From Ditibartonella apis (GTDB taxonomy: Bacteria > Pseudomonadota > Alphaproteobacteria > Rhizobiales > Rhizobiaceae): 64,000 nucleotides of DNA. Shown here piece after piece: positions 29,010-39,770 of the stretch (positions are counted from its first letter, which is position 1; the number at the start of each line of letters is the position of its first letter). The position numbers and the translations under genes are program-made. Below the pieces are notes generated by a model. The model did not search any database. It saw nothing but the letters and a program-made list of their open reading frames with translations, and had not been told where the DNA came from. The stretch is from the NCBI RefSeq assembly GCF_001952075.1, contig NZ_LXYU01000004.1, positions 62,001 to 126,000 on the forward strand. Reading direction: 5' to 3'.

Positions 29010-29457
29010 TATTTTATATGCTTTTGCAGACTTTTCCACGGCTTTTATTGGCCTGATCATGCCGCTTTAAAAGTTGTGCGTTGTACAATATTTCAGAATA
29101 TTGTTGTTGGTTTGAACGGTAAATAAAACCGTAAACTACGAGACACTATAGATAACTGTAAAAATTGCAAGACATCGGGGATTGAGTTCAATATTGCACT
29201 GATATCATACCGCTCCTAATAAGCGTATAAAAACAAATGAAATCAAAAATACTCAGTAACGAAATAATCACAAAAATAATTTAAAATAATTGAAATAATA
29301 TTTCATTTTTTGTTTTTGATAGTTGAAAACTTAGAACCTTTCTGACATAGCTTATTTAAAGTGAAATTTCACAGTGTTTCTTTTGCGACCAAAAGACTAG
29401 ATGTTGTCGTTTTCTGTCGAAATTTCGGGTTTGGGTTTTGGAAAAAGGGCTTTCTAA
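29010..29457. other. AT-rich leader region upstream of gltB
   Basis: About 450 bp between the hsp20 terminator and gltB is strongly AT-rich, with several runs of A and T. No ORF, RNA gene or clear operator was recognised; it presumably holds the gltBD promoter. Confidence 0.5.
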
Positions 29458-32400
29458 ATGTCGGATAGCGTAATTTCAGGTAATAAAATTACTCAAAACG
29501 GTTCGATAACGTCATCATCGACAAATGAAGGTATTGGTTCATCATATGGACTTCCTTCTGCTCAAGGGCTTTATAGTCCGCGTAATGAACATGACGCTTG
29601 TGGCGTTGGCTTCATCGCCCAATTAAAAAATGTGAAATCCCATAAAATTATTCAAGATGGGCTATTTATGCTTGAAAACCTCACCCATAGAGGTGCGGTC
29701 GGGGCGGATCCGCTGGTGGGGGACGGTGCAGGCATACTGGTACAGATACCCGATCGCTTTTTTCGTGAAGTGATGGCCGAACAGGGGGTCGAACTGCCAA
29801 AGGCCGGACAGTATGCTGTCGGTCATATATTTATGCCGCGCGACGAGGCAATGCGGGCTCATATCGAGCAGATTGTCAAAGAAGTTATTGCATCTGAAGG
29901 GCAGCATTTTATCGCTTTTCGTGATGTGCCGGTTGATAATTCCTCACTATCGAAAGCTCCTGCAATTGTTGCAACAGAGCCGGTTCATCGACAGGTGTTC
30001 ATTGGACGTGATCCGTCAATCAAGTCGGATGATGATTTTGAACGCCGTCTTTTTGTGCTTAGAAAAGTCATTTCAAATAGAATTTTTCATGAGACTGGCG
30101 GTCGCGATAATGGCTTTTATGTTGTGTGTCTATCTTCACGCACGGTTATTTATAAAGGCATGTTTCTGGCCTTTCAGGTGGGTGCCTATTATAAGGATTT
30201 GCAGGATGAACGGTTCGAAAGTGCATTAGCACTTGTTCACCAGCGTTTTTCGACAAACACTTTTCCTTCTTGGAAACTTGCCCATCCATATCGGATGATC
30301 GCCCACAATGGCGAAATCAATACGTTGAGGGGAAACGTTAACTGGATGGCTGCTCGTCAGGCTTCCGTTGATTCCGAACTTTTCGGTAATGATATTTCCA
30401 AGCTCTGGCCTATTTCTTACGAAGGCCAGTCGGATACTGCGTGTTTCGATAATGCTTTGGAATTTCTGTGTCAGGGAGGGTATTCGCTCCCTCATGCAAT
30501 GATGATGCTTATTCCGGAAGCCTGGGCAGGAAATAGTCTGATGAACGTCGAAAGGCGTTCATTCTATGAATATCATGCAGCACTGATGGAACCATGGGAC
30601 GGACCCGCGGCAATTGCTTTCACCGACGGTCGCCAGATTGGAGCGACGCTTGATCGTAATGGCCTTCGTCCGGCGCGGTATATTGTAACAGATAATGATT
30701 ATGTCATTATGGCTTCGGAAGCCGGTGTCATTCCTGTTGAAGAAAAACATATTATTCGTAAATGGCGCCTGCAACCGGGAAAGATGTTGCTCATCAATCT
30801 GGAAGAGGGGCGCATCGTTTCGGATGAAGAAATCAAGTCGGAAATTGCGTCGAAGCATCCTTACCGGAAATGGCTTGATAATACCCAGCTTATACTGGAA
30901 GATCTTGCCCCGGTTGAACCAAGGTCGCTTCGTAAAGATGTCTCGCTTCTCGACCGTCAACAAGCTTTTGGCTACACTCAGGAAGATAAAAAATTTCTGC
31001 TTTCGCCAATGGCAACGACAGGGCAGGAGCCTATCGGTTCAATGGGAGTCGATACGCCGATTTCTGCAATGTCCGACAAATCGAAACTGCTTTATACCTA
31101 TTTCAAGCAGAATTTTGCTCAGGTAACCAATCCCCCCATCGATCCTATTCGTGAAGAATTGGTGATGAGTCTGGTTTCTTTCATCGGCCCACGTCCGAAT
31201 ATATTCGATTTGGTCGGAAGCTCCCGTCGCAAGCGATTGGAAGTGCGTCAGCCAATCCTGACCAACGGCGATCTCGAAAAAATCAGGGCAATCGGCCAGA
31301 CAGAAGATCATTTCGATACAAAAACAATCGATATCACCTATTCAGTTCAGGAAGGGGCAGAAGGGCTTGAAGGTGCATTGGAACGCCTTTGTGAACGAGC
31401 TGAAGCCGCAGTCCACGGTGGTTATAACATTATCATTCTGTCCGATCGGCAGATTGGGCCGGATCGTATACCGATTCCCGCGTTGCTTGCGACAGCCGCA
31501 GTTCATCATCACTTGATAAGAAAAGGTTTGCGCACGTCTGTCGGTTTGGTTGTCGAAACGGGTGAGCCGCGAGAAATCCACCATTTCTGCTGCCTTGCAG
31601 GTTATGGCGCCGAAGCAATCAATCCATATCTCGCATTTGACACTTTGAACGATATGTTCGAACGGGGTGAATTTCCAAAGGAAGTCGAAGAGCACGAGGT
31701 CATCTACCGCTATATCAAGTCGATTGGTAAAGGCATGCTTAAGGTCATGTCCAAAATGGGGATATCGACCTACCAATCCTATTGTGGTGCCCAGATTTTT
31801 GATGCTGTCGGCCTGAAACAGTCATTTGTCGACCGGTTCTTCACGGGTACAGCCACCACCATAGAAGGTGTCGATCTCGACCAGATTGCGACAGAAACTG
31901 TAAAACGCCATACGGCAGCATTCAGTAATGATCCTGTCCTTCTTCATTCGCTAGATGTCGGTGGTGAATATGCCTATCGTGTGCGTGGTGAAGCCCACAT
32001 CTGGACACCCGACGCAGTTGCAAGTTTGCAGCATTCGGTGCGCACGTCCAATCCGGCGCTTTTCACCGCTTATTCACAACGTATTAATGGAGAAACTGCG
32101 CGAGCCAAAACTATTCGTGGTCTTTTCAAGATCAAGAGTGCGGAAGAACGCGGGGCAAAAACGGTCGCAATAGAGGATGTCGAACCGGCAGCCGAAATTG
32201 TAAAGAGGTTCTCGACAGGTGCTATGTCGTTTGGCTCGATTTCTCGCGAGGCGCACACAACATTGGCTCGCGCGATGAATAAGATCGGTGGTAAATCCAA
32301 TACAGGTGAAGGTGGCGAGGAACCCGATCGGCTCTATCCATTGCCGGATGGTTCTAAAAATCCGGAACGTTCGGCCATCAAGCAAGTCGCTTCCGGACGC

Positions 32401-34185
32401 TTCGGCGTTACAGCCGAATATCTGGTGAATGCCGATGTCATCCAGATTAAAGTGGCTCAAGGTGCCAAGCCTGGTGAAGGTGGACAATTACCGGGACACA
32501 AAGTCGATGCAATCATTGCAAAGACGCGTCACTCGACACAAGGCGTCGGCTTGATTTCGCCGCCTCCGCACCATGATATTTATTCAATTGAAGATTTGGC
32601 ACAGCTCATCTTCGATTTGAAAAATGTAAACGAGTTTGCAGATATTTCGGTGAAACTTGTGTCTGAAGTGGGGGTCGGAACGGTCGCAGCCGGTGTTGCC
32701 AAAGCACGTGCCGACCATATCACCATTTCCGGTTATGATGGAGGCACAGGCGCTTCGCCTTTGACTTCGGTCAGAAATGCTGGATCATCATGGGAAATGG
32801 GGCTTGCTGAAACCCAGCAAACTCTAGTCCTCAACGGCTTGCGTTCTCGCGTTGCATTGCAGGTAGATGGCGGTTTACGTACAGGGCGCGATGTTATCAT
32901 TGGCGCGCTACTCGGAGCCGACGAATTCGGTTTTGCAACGGCACCACTCATAGCCGCCGGCTGTGTAATGATGCGCAAGTGTCACTTAAACACATGTCCG
33001 ACGGGCGTTGCCACGCAGGATCCTGTATTGCGCAAGCGCTTTAAAGGAACGCCGGAACATGTCATCAACTTCTTCTTTTATCTAGCCGAAGAAGTACGCG
33101 CGATACTGGCACATATGGGGTTCAAAAAGCTTGATGACATTATCGGCCAGTCTGATTTGTTGGATAAGCAACCCGCAATCGACCACTGGAAAGCCAAGGG
33201 CCTCGATTTCAGCCGGATATTTTATAAACCGGATGCGGAAAAGAAACAGACAAGGCATACTGAACGCCAGCATCATCCGATTGACGATGTTCTTGATCGC
33301 AAACTGATCGAAAAGGCTGCACCGGCGCTGGAAAACAAAAAGTCGGTAGAGTTTGAAACGCTTGTACGTAACGTTGACAGATCGGTCGGCGCAATGCTTT
33401 CTGGTGAAGTTGCAAGGCGTTATCGTCAGAAGGGGCTGCCGGATAACACTATCAATATTCACTTCAAAGGTACCGCAGGCCAGTCGTTTGGTGCTTTTCT
33501 TGCCAGAGGTGTTACTTTTGATCTTATCGGTGACGGTAACGACTATGTCGGCAAGGGGCTTTCGGGAGGAAGAATCATCGTTCGGCCACCGGAAGACAGT
33601 AACGTGGTAGCCGAAGACTCGATTATTGTGGGTAACACTGTTCTCTATGGCGGCATCGAAGGAGAATGTTATTTCCGTGGTGTTGCGGGTGAACGTTTTG
33701 CAGTCCGCAATTCCGGCGTTGCTGCTGTCGTTGAAGGTGTCGGCGATCATGGTTGCGAATACATGACCGGCGGGGTTGTCGTGGTCATCGGCAAGACAGG
33801 CCGCAATTTTGCCGCCGGTATGTCCGGAGGCGTTGCCTATGTGCTGGATGAGGCAGGAGATTTTGCCCAGAGATGTAATATGGCAATGGTCGAGCTTGAA
33901 CCGGTTCCGGAAGAAGATGATATGCTTGAGAAGCTCCATCATCATGGTGGCGACCTTATGCATAAAGGACGTGTCGATGTGTCGGCCAATATGACGCATC
34001 ATGATGAAGAACGTCTGGCACAGATGATTGCAAATCATCTGCACTATACGGGATCCGAACGGGCTAAAGAAATCCTTGATAATTGGGATCAATACCGTCC
34101 GAAATTCGTAAAAATCATGCCGGTCGAATATCGCCGTGCTTTGGAAGAAATGGAACAGATGCGCATGGAAACGGCTGCCGAATAA
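29458..34185 (+). CDS. gltB: Glutamate synthase (NADPH) large subunit
   Basis: Large subunit of the GOGAT enzyme, which transfers the amide of glutamine to 2-oxoglutarate, giving two glutamates. The 1575 residues include a propeptide of about 47 residues ending just before Cys48 in [10 protein letters not shown], the N-terminal glutaminase nucleophile. Next come the class II amidotransferase domain, the central domain, the FMN-binding synthase domain ([28 protein letters not shown]) and the 3Fe-4S cysteines in [15 protein letters not shown]. The C-terminal GXGXG beta-helix ([28 protein letters not shown]) closes it. It is followed 49 bp later by gltD. It is the central ammonium-assimilation route together with glutamine synthetase. 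Confidence 0.98.
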   Translation: MSDSVISGNKITQNGSITSSSTNEGIGSSYGLPSAQGLYSPRNEHDACGVGFIAQLKNVKSHKIIQDGLFMLENLTHRGAVGADPLVGDGAGILVQIPDRFFREVMAEQGVELPKAGQYAVGHIFMPRDEAMRAHIEQIVKEVIASEGQHFIAFRDVPVDNSSLSKAPAIVATEPVHRQVFIGRDPSIKSDDDFERRLFVLRKVISNRIFHETGGRDNGFYVVCLSSRTVIYKGMFLAFQVGAYYKDLQDERFESALALVHQRFSTNTFPSWKLAHPYRMIAHNGEINTLRGNVNWMAARQASVDSELFGNDISKLWPISYEGQSDTACFDNALEFLCQGGYSLPHAMMMLIPEAWAGNSLMNVERRSFYEYHAALMEPWDGPAAIAFTDGRQIGATLDRNGLRPARYIVTDNDYVIMASEAGVIPVEEKHIIRKWRLQPGKMLLINLEEGRIVSDEEIKSEIASKHPYRKWLDNTQLILEDLAPVEPRSLRKDVSLLDRQQAFGYTQEDKKFLLSPMATTGQEPIGSMGVDTPISAMSDKSKLLYTYFKQNFAQVTNPPIDPIREELVMSLVSFIGPRPNIFDLVGSSRRKRLEVRQPILTNGDLEKIRAIGQTEDHFDTKTIDITYSVQEGAEGLEGALERLCERAEAAVHGGYNIIILSDRQIGPDRIPIPALLATAAVHHHLIRKGLRTSVGLVVETGEPREIHHFCCLAGYGAEAINPYLAFDTLNDMFERGEFPKEVEEHEVIYRYIKSIGKGMLKVMSKMGISTYQSYCGAQIFDAVGLKQSFVDRFFTGTATTIEGVDLDQIATETVKRHTAAFSNDPVLLHSLDVGGEYAYRVRGEAHIWTPDAVASLQHSVRTSNPALFTAYSQRINGETARAKTIRGLFKIKSAEERGAKTVAIEDVEPAAEIVKRFSTGAMSFGSISREAHTTLARAMNKIGGKSNTGEGGEEPDRLYPLPDGSKNPERSAIKQVASGRFGVTAEYLVNADVIQIKVAQGAKPGEGGQLPGHKVDAIIAKTRHSTQGVGLISPPPHHDIYSIEDLAQLIFDLKNVNEFADISVKLVSEVGVGTVAAGVAKARADHITISGYDGGTGASPLTSVRNAGSSWEMGLAETQQTLVLNGLRSRVALQVDGGLRTGRDVIIGALLGADEFGFATAPLIAAGCVMMRKCHLNTCPTGVATQDPVLRKRFKGTPEHVINFFFYLAEEVRAILAHMGFKKLDDIIGQSDLLDKQPAIDHWKAKGLDFSRIFYKPDAEKKQTRHTERQHHPIDDVLDRKLIEKAAPALENKKSVEFETLVRNVDRSVGAMLSGEVARRYRQKGLPDNTINIHFKGTAGQSFGAFLARGVTFDLIGDGNDYVGKGLSGGRIIVRPPEDSNVVAEDSIIVGNTVLYGGIEGECYFRGVAGERFAVRNSGVAAVVEGVGDHGCEYMTGGVVVVIGKTGRNFAAGMSGGVAYVLDEAGDFAQRCNMAMVELEPVPEEDDMLEKLHHHGGDLMHKGRVDVSANMTHHDEERLAQMIANHLHYTGSERAKEILDNWDQYRPKFVKIMPVEYRRALEEMEQMRMETAAE

Positions 34186-34234
34186 AATCGGCAGTCCCAA
34201 TCTCAAATGCAAAAGTCAGATACGGAAATAACAA

Positions 34235-35689
34235 ATGGGTAAAGTAACCGGTTTTCTTGAAATAGATCGCCAATCTCAGAAGTATCAGCCAGCCTCTGAT
34301 CGCGTCCGCCATTTTCGGGAATTTACAATCCCGATGTCCGAAGCAGAAGTTCAAAAACAGGCTGCACGCTGTATGGATTGTGGCATTCCTTACTGTCATG
34401 GTTCGACAGGATGTCCTGTCAATAACCAGATACCCGATTGGAATGACCTTGTTTATAAGGGCAATTGGAAAGAAGCTATAAGCAATCTTTTGTCGACCAA
34501 CAATTTCCCCGAGTTTACCGGAAGGGTTTGTCCATCACCTTGTGAAGAAGCTTGCACACTGAACCTTGAAGACGTGCCGGTAACCATCAAGACGATTGAA
34601 CAAACGCTCGCCGACAAGGCATTTGCGCTCGGCTTTTTTGCGCCCCAGCCAAATGAGGCAAAGACGGGAAAGAGAGTTGCGGTTATCGGGTCGGGGCCTT
34701 CGGGACTGGCTGCTGCCCAGCAACTGGCACGTGCCGGCCATATGGTTGATGTTTACGAGCGTGAAAATCGCCCCGGTGGTCTTCTGCGTTACGGTATTCC
34801 CGACTTTAAAATGGAAAAACATCATATTGATCGCCGCGTCGAGCAATTGGAAGGCGAGGGGGTAACGTTTTATTGCGGCGTCAATATCGGTGTCGATAAA
34901 GCTGTCGATGACCTATTAGCCGAATATGACGCTGTTCTCTATTGTGGTGGTTCGGAAACTCCGCGCAAAATCGATATACCGGGTGTTCATTTCCACGGTG
35001 TACACGATGCTATGTGTTATCTTGTGCAACAGAATAAACGTGTTGGTCGTGAAAATATCGAGTCGGTTGGTTGGCCCTCACCATCCATTACAGCCGATGG
35101 AAAGCACGTTGTAGTTGTGGGCGGCGGTGATACTGCTTCGGACTGCATTGGCACGGCTTTCCGTCAAGGTGCTGTAAAAGTCACCCAACTTGATATTCGC
35201 CCCCAGCCGCCAGCAAAAGAAGACAAACTTAGCGTTTGGCCTTATTGGGCAACCAAAATGCGTACTTCAACAAGTCAGGCCGAGGGGGCCGAACGTGAAT
35301 TCCAGGTTGCAACCCTTGAATTCATAGCTGAAAACGGTGAGCTGACGCATGTTAAATGCTGCCATGTTGACGAACAACGCAAACCGATTGCCGGAACCGA
35401 ATTTTTTATCCGTGCTGATCTTGCTTTCATCGCGATCGGTTTTGCAGGGCCCTTCGAGACCGGCGTTTGCAGCGAATTGGGCGATCGGCTGAAGTTGCGA
35501 ATCGACCGTCGTGGAGCTCGCTCTGTCCAGGCTGATACCAACAACTATAAAACCAGTGTGGATAAGCTATTTGCTGCCGGTGACGTCAGACGCGGTCAAT
35601 CACTAGTCGTATGGGCAATCAGGGAAGGGCGCCAGGCTGCCCGCTCTATCGACGAATTTTTGATGGGTGAGACATTGCTTCCCCGTTAA
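34235..35689 (+). CDS. gltD: Glutamate synthase small subunit
   Basis: FAD- and 4Fe-4S-containing subunit that feeds NADPH electrons to GltB. N-terminal cysteines for the Fe-S clusters are visible in ARCMDCGIPYCHGSTGCP and GRVCPSPCEEAC. The FAD-binding motif GSGPSGLAAAQQLARAG is near residue 150 and the NADPH-binding VVGGGDTASDCIG near residue 292. The C-terminal LFAAGDVRRGQSLVVWAIREGRQAA is typical. The 484 residues are normal. It forms an operon with gltB and is closed by a strong terminator. Confidence 0.98.
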   Translation: MGKVTGFLEIDRQSQKYQPASDRVRHFREFTIPMSEAEVQKQAARCMDCGIPYCHGSTGCPVNNQIPDWNDLVYKGNWKEAISNLLSTNNFPEFTGRVCPSPCEEACTLNLEDVPVTIKTIEQTLADKAFALGFFAPQPNEAKTGKRVAVIGSGPSGLAAAQQLARAGHMVDVYERENRPGGLLRYGIPDFKMEKHHIDRRVEQLEGEGVTFYCGVNIGVDKAVDDLLAEYDAVLYCGGSETPRKIDIPGVHFHGVHDAMCYLVQQNKRVGRENIESVGWPSPSITADGKHVVVVGGGDTASDCIGTAFRQGAVKVTQLDIRPQPPAKEDKLSVWPYWATKMRTSTSQAEGAEREFQVATLEFIAENGELTHVKCCHVDEQRKPIAGTEFFIRADLAFIAIGFAGPFETGVCSELGDRLKLRIDRRGARSVQADTNNYKTSVDKLFAAGDVRRGQSLVVWAIREGRQAARSIDEFLMGETLLPR

Positions 35690-35731
35690 ATTGCATGACC
35701 AACGCGGGTAACTGCCAAATTCTGCGTTTTA

Positions 35732-35759
35732 AAGCTCCGGATATTCCGGAGCTTTTTTT
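35732..35759 (+). terminator. Rho-independent terminator after gltD
   Basis: AGCTCCGGA (35733-35741), a TAT loop and TCCGGAGCT (35745-35753) form a perfect 9-bp stem followed by six Ts. It lies 43 bp after gltD. Confidence 0.93.
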
Positions 35760-35943
35760 GTTTACCTTGGCTTGGTTTAACGCCGGATACATCCAAAATA
35801 TTCTGAAAAGTTATAAGATTTTTTAAATTTCAAAATTGCAGGTCAGCAGATGTCGTTTCCTGATCTGACAATTGACGAACGCAACTTTGCGCGAACGCCC
35901 AAGATTTCATGCGAGTTAAACAGAAAAATTAGCAGAAGGAAAA

Positions 35944-36020
<77 letters not shown>

Positions 36021-36471
36021 AACCGTGAAGAAGGCCTAAAATACTAACGATATAAAGGCAAGTGAAAAATTTTTAAAAAAGGACAAAACAGCGAAAATTC
36101 GTTAGGTTTTCATCAGCCACGACGTGTTGAAGAGTGGTTTTATGCACTTTAGTTTTGCGATTTTTATTTGTTTTTTACGCTCGAGTCTGTCCAACATAGA
36201 ATTCGATATAAAAATTTTTGAATATCAATGTGTTGGACTGAATTGCATTGGCATTATGACACGCTGCGATCTTATAAAACGGAGGGCGATAAGTGCTTTC
36301 GGATTTTTTTGAAAGATGATTTTTAAGTCGTTACATTCAGCAGATTGCGATATTCATTTATCAATACCCCAATACGACCTTGTGTGTGACCACAATCCTT
36401 ATTCTTTAAAAAAATTAGGAAAAATAAAATGCCCTGTATCTTTTTTAATCATCAATGAACTCGCACATTCC
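36021..36471. other. Intergenic region with a long imperfect palindrome
   Basis: About 450 AT-rich bases between tRNA-Pro and the cytochrome gene. The main structure is an inverted repeat: GTCCAACA at 36189-36196 with TGTTGGAC at 36231-36238, enclosing GATAT (36205-36209) with ATATC (36222-36226). It has no T-run. A 62-codon frame across it (36124-36312) has no support as a gene. Confidence 0.5.
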
Positions 36472-36870
36472 TTATTTTTTATCCGACTGAGGTAACACGG
36501 ATTTTAAATATTCAATGAGGTCGTCAATATCCGAATCATTGTTCAATCTGATTGATGCCATGCGCGTTCCTTTGACCAATCCTTGGGGATTGTGAAGGTA
36601 GGTCATAAGTGTTTCTCTCGTCCAGATGAGACCATCTTTTCCGGCATTTACCATTGCAGGCGAATAGCGATAGCCCTCAAGTGACCCTGCTTTGCGGCCA
36701 ATGATACCTTGAAGCGTCGGACCGATACGATTATCGGGTTTGTCTGCATTATGGCAGGCTGCGCAACGTTTGAAGACGATTTTTCCATTTTCTATGTCAG
36801 CAGCGTGTGTTGCAGACATGAGGGAAAAAAGAACAAAAATTGTGAAACTAAAAATATTGAATTGGCGCAT
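36472..36870 (-). CDS. Periplasmic class I c-type cytochrome
   Basis: Small electron carrier of the cytochrome c2/c550 kind. A signal peptide (residues 1-23, ending SATHA) directs it to the periplasm. The heme attachment site CAACH is at residues 36-40, and Met104 in GTRMAS is the likely sixth ligand. The 132 residues and the RIGPTLQGIIGRKAGSLEGYRYSPAM block match alphaproteobacterial cytochrome c-like proteins. It is monocistronic and divergent from the Fe-S carrier gene. The partner oxidase is not in this window. Confidence 0.92.
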   Translation of the reverse strand: MRQFNIFSFTIFVLFSLMSATHAADIENGKIVFKRCAACHNADKPDNRIGPTLQGIIGRKAGSLEGYRYSPAMVNAGKDGLIWTRETLMTYLHNPQGLVKGTRMASIRLNNDSDIDDLIEYLKSVLPQSDKK

Positions 36871-37047
36871 TTGGATTTTTCAGATTCTACTTTAAGCTAT
36901 CTATACGTAAAAATTATTAGCACCAAATTCGGTGTTTTGGTATTCAAAGGCTGAATTCAATTCGCCTCCAATATAGGAGGCTAACTCTTGACGACAAACG
37001 TTCAAAATACCAAATTAGCCGAAAGTGTTTGAAGGATTATCTATTCA

Positions 37048-37419
37048 ATGGCCGGATTTTCAGTAATTACAATGACCGACGCTGCCAAAAAGCGTATTCG
37101 CGATATCATGCAAGATAACGATGCTTCTGGAATCATCGTAGGCGTGAAAAAAGGCGGTTGCGCTGGGATGGAGTACACTGTCGATCTTGCCAAATCTGCA
37201 ATTGAAAATGCAGATGTAGCTGAAGATGGCGGTGCTCGCGTCTATGTGTCGCGTGAAGCAACTCTGTTTCTTTTGGGAACACAGATTGATTTCGAGGAAA
37301 CGACATTGCATACCGGTTTCGTTTTCAATAACCCCAATCAGACATCTGCATGCGGGTGCGGTCTGTCAGTGGAAATTCTGCCTGTCGCTCAAGCCAAACT
37401 GGAGATGGCTCAAAAATAA
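37048..37419 (+). CDS. sufA: A-type iron-sulfur cluster carrier (IscA/SufA family)
   Basis: Scaffold or carrier that delivers Fe-S clusters to apoproteins. The three conserved cysteines are Cys38 (KKGGCAGMEY), Cys102 and Cys104 (SACGCGLSVEI). The 123 residues are slightly longer than the typical 107-118. In Rhizobiales the equivalent gene usually ends a suf operon; here it is followed by the convergent mazG and no other suf gene is within the window upstream. The symbol sufA is by family; erpA/iscA cannot be excluded. Confidence 0.87.
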   Translation: MAGFSVITMTDAAKKRIRDIMQDNDASGIIVGVKKGGCAGMEYTVDLAKSAIENADVAEDGGARVYVSREATLFLLGTQIDFEETTLHTGFVFNNPNQTSACGCGLSVEILPVAQAKLEMAQK

Positions 37420-37560
37420 GTGCGACCAAGGGCAATGAAATAGCATGTAGCTCCTTGCGGTCGCTCATTGCGTGTGTCTCCATTTCGCCGTTGAAAAACG
37501 TTTTAAGCTGTCATCAATATGAACGTATTTAAGTTCTGCCGGTCCATTGCTCGATCAATG

Positions 37561-38412
37561 CTATTGTTCGCCTTTTTTTTCGGACTTTTGATATTGTTCC
37601 AGCTTGGCTTCGTTCCAGAGATCTTCCATCTCGTCAAGGTTTGCGTCTTCCAACTTTTTGTTTTGTTTTGCCAAAGCCTCTTCAATAAAATTAAACCGAT
37701 AGCGGAACTTGTTATTGGCCTGTTTTAATGCCTGCTCTGGCGCAATTCCAAGTCTTCTTGCGAGATTGAGCACGGTAAAATACACGTCGCCAAATTCATC
37801 ACGTATATTTTCTTCGTTAACCGTTTCCAGTGCTTCTTTTAGTTCCAACAGTTCCTCATCAATCTTGTGAAAGATTGGTGTCGGCTCTGTCCAGTCAAAG
37901 CCGACTTCCGCCGCTCTTTTTTGTAACGCGACAGCTTCCTTTTCCACCGGTTGGGCAGTTTTAACCCCGGCGAGAAAGCCGGTTGGTGTATCATCCGGGA
38001 GGTTTGCTGCTTTGCGCTTTTGAAGCCGTTCGGCTTTTTCTTCTTTTTTGATTCGATCCCAATCGCCTTTGACTAGTCCCCTTTTTTTCTGTTCTTCCGA
38101 ACCGAAGACGTGTGGATGGCGGCGGATCATTTTTTTCGTTATTGCATAGACAACATCACCAAAATCGAAGCTTCCTTCTTCTTCTGCCATCCGGGCATAA
38201 TAAACAACTTGCAAAAGCAAGTCTCCCAACTCTTCACAGAGGTCAAATTGATCGTTGCGGTCGATCGCATCAACGACTTCGTAGACCTCTTCAATCGTGT
38301 AGGGGATAATGGTTTTGAACGTCTGTTCTTTATCCCAAGCACAACCAGATTTAGGATCGCGCAGAGCTTTCATGATTTGGATTAGTCGGCTGATGTTTTT
38401 GGATGGTTCCAT
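37561..38412 (-). CDS. mazG: Nucleoside triphosphate pyrophosphohydrolase MazG
   Basis: Hydrolyses nucleoside triphosphates to monophosphates, cleaning non-canonical nucleotides. Two MazG repeats are visible. The first (residues about 10-110) has CAWDKEQTFKTIIPYTIEEVYEVVDAI with the EExxE-type metal site and ELGDLLLQVVYYARM. The second (about 180-265) has IDEELLELKEAL and EFGDVYFTVLNLARRLG. The 283 residues are typical. It is divergent from galE. Confidence 0.95.
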   Translation of the reverse strand: MEPSKNISRLIQIMKALRDPKSGCAWDKEQTFKTIIPYTIEEVYEVVDAIDRNDQFDLCEELGDLLLQVVYYARMAEEEGSFDFGDVVYAITKKMIRRHPHVFGSEEQKKRGLVKGDWDRIKKEEKAERLQKRKAANLPDDTPTGFLAGVKTAQPVEKEAVALQKRAAEVGFDWTEPTPIFHKIDEELLELKEALETVNEENIRDEFGDVYFTVLNLARRLGIAPEQALKQANNKFRYRFNFIEEALAKQNKKLEDANLDEMEDLWNEAKLEQYQKSEKKGEQ

Positions 38413-38527
38413 TTTTATAAATCTTTCAGGCAGTAAAAAGCATTATAAAATATTATTAATCATGTCTTGTCAGTGATAAAGAATTCTTTCATAAAAGTTC
38501 CACGTCTCGTGTTTTATAGGTTTCATT

Positions 38528-39535
38528 ATGAATATTTTGGTAACGGGTGGTGCAGGTTACATTGGATCGCATTGTTGCGTCGCACTTATAAAAGCGGGTT
38601 ATCGTGTCATTATTCTTGATAATTTCGACAATAGTCATCCGGAAGTATTACGCAGGATAGAAAAAATTACCGGACGAGCACCGATTAACGAATCTGGTGA
38701 TGTGAGGGACAGAAGTTTTGTCGAATATGTCCTTGACCATCATAAATGTGAGGCTGTCATCCATTTTGCCGGACTGAAATCGGTCGCCGAGTCGGAAAAA
38801 CAGCCTGATCTATACTATGATTGCAACGTTGTGGGTAGTTTAAGACTATTGCAGGCGATGAAATCGACTGGCGTCAAGAAGATGGTTTTTTCCTCAACTG
38901 CGACCGTTTATGGTGTACCGAAATATCTTCCATATGATGAAAGGCATCCGCTTAATCCCGTAAGCGTCTATGGGCGAACAAAATTGACGGTCGAAAATAT
39001 GTTGCGTGATTTTTATGCGAGCGACCCTACCTGGGCTTTTTCGATTCTGCGTTATTTCAATCCGGTAGGGGCTGATGAAAGCGGATTGATCGGCGAAGAA
39101 CCGAAAGGCATACCGAATAATCTTATGCCGATTATTGCACAGGTTGCATCAGGACGACGCGATAAAGTCATGATCTGGGGGAACGATTATGACACTGAAG
39201 ACGGGACGGGGGTGCGTGATTATATTCATGTAAGCGATTTGGCAGAAGGGCATTTGCGAGCATTGAAAACACTGGATCACCCCGGTTGTGACGTCATCAA
39301 TCTTGGGCGTGGACGCGGCTATAGTGTTATGGATGTCATCAAGGCGTTCGAACACATATCAAACAAAAAAATCAAATATGAAGTCGGGCCGAGGCGTCCC
39401 GGTGATATTGGTGAATTTTTTGCCAACCCTTCAACGGCATTTGAAAAACTTCATTGGCGAGCGGAAAAAGATTTGGAAAAAATGTGCGCCGATATGTGGA
39501 ATTTTCAGGTCAAGAACCCAAATGGTTATAAATAA
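38528..39535 (+). CDS. galE: UDP-glucose 4-epimerase
   Basis: NAD-dependent SDR enzyme interconverting UDP-glucose and UDP-galactose for LPS and exopolysaccharide. The NAD motif is VTGGAGYIGSHCC at the N-terminus. The catalytic Ser lies in VFSSTATVYG, and the YxxxK pair is in SVYGRTKLTVE near residue 148. RYFNPVGADESGLIGE and DGTGVRDYIHVSDLAEGH are further family signatures. The 335 residues are normal. A very short molbindin gene follows 25 bp later on the same strand. Confidence 0.96.
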   Translation: MNILVTGGAGYIGSHCCVALIKAGYRVIILDNFDNSHPEVLRRIEKITGRAPINESGDVRDRSFVEYVLDHHKCEAVIHFAGLKSVAESEKQPDLYYDCNVVGSLRLLQAMKSTGVKKMVFSSTATVYGVPKYLPYDERHPLNPVSVYGRTKLTVENMLRDFYASDPTWAFSILRYFNPVGADESGLIGEEPKGIPNNLMPIIAQVASGRRDKVMIWGNDYDTEDGTGVRDYIHVSDLAEGHLRALKTLDHPGCDVINLGRGRGYSVMDVIKAFEHISNKKIKYEVGPRRPGDIGEFFANPSTAFEKLHWRAEKDLEKMCADMWNFQVKNPNGYK

Positions 39536-39560
39536 ACCATAGCTGAAAAGGAAACATATG

Positions 39561-39770
39561 ATGAAGATCAGTGCGCGCAATATTTTAAAAGGTAAAATTG
39601 TCGCTATTAAAAAAGGTGCGACAACAGCCCATGTCCAAATCGATATTGGTGGTGCAGTGGTAACAGCCTCCATCACGAATGAAGCCGTTGATGATCTCAA
39701 GTTAGAAGTGGGGGAACAAGCAGCAGCCGTTATTAAATCTTCCGACGTCATGGTCGCTGTTGCCGACTAG
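39561..39770 (+). CDS. Single-domain molybdopterin/molybdate-binding (Mop, TOBE) protein
   Basis: Molbindin-type protein, which stores or buffers molybdate as an oligomer. The 69-residue sequence from the second ATG (MKISARNILKGKIVAIKKGA) is essentially one Mop/TOBE domain: SARNxLKGxI at the N-terminus, then TTAHVQIDIGGAVVTASIT and a C-terminal VIKSSDVMVAVAD. AAAGGAAA precedes the start. No mod transporter or molybdoenzyme gene is in the window, so its client is unknown. Confidence 0.9.
   Translation: MKISARNILKGKIVAIKKGATTAHVQIDIGGAVVTASITNEAVDDLKLEVGEQAAAVIKSSDVMVAVAD

Noticed and set aside
33082-34212. 376-codon reverse-strand frame inside gltB
   Set aside because: Shadow of the gltB coding strand; no ribosome site and it lies antisense to the conserved synthase C-terminal domain.
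36124-36312. 62-codon frame in the gap upstream of the cytochrome gene
   Set aside because: No ribosome site; it spans a palindrome and has no family resemblance.
36964-36981. GCCTCC/GGAGGC hairpin between the cytochrome and Fe-S carrier genes
   Set aside because: Only six pairs with no T-run; not assignable as terminator or iron-responsive operator.
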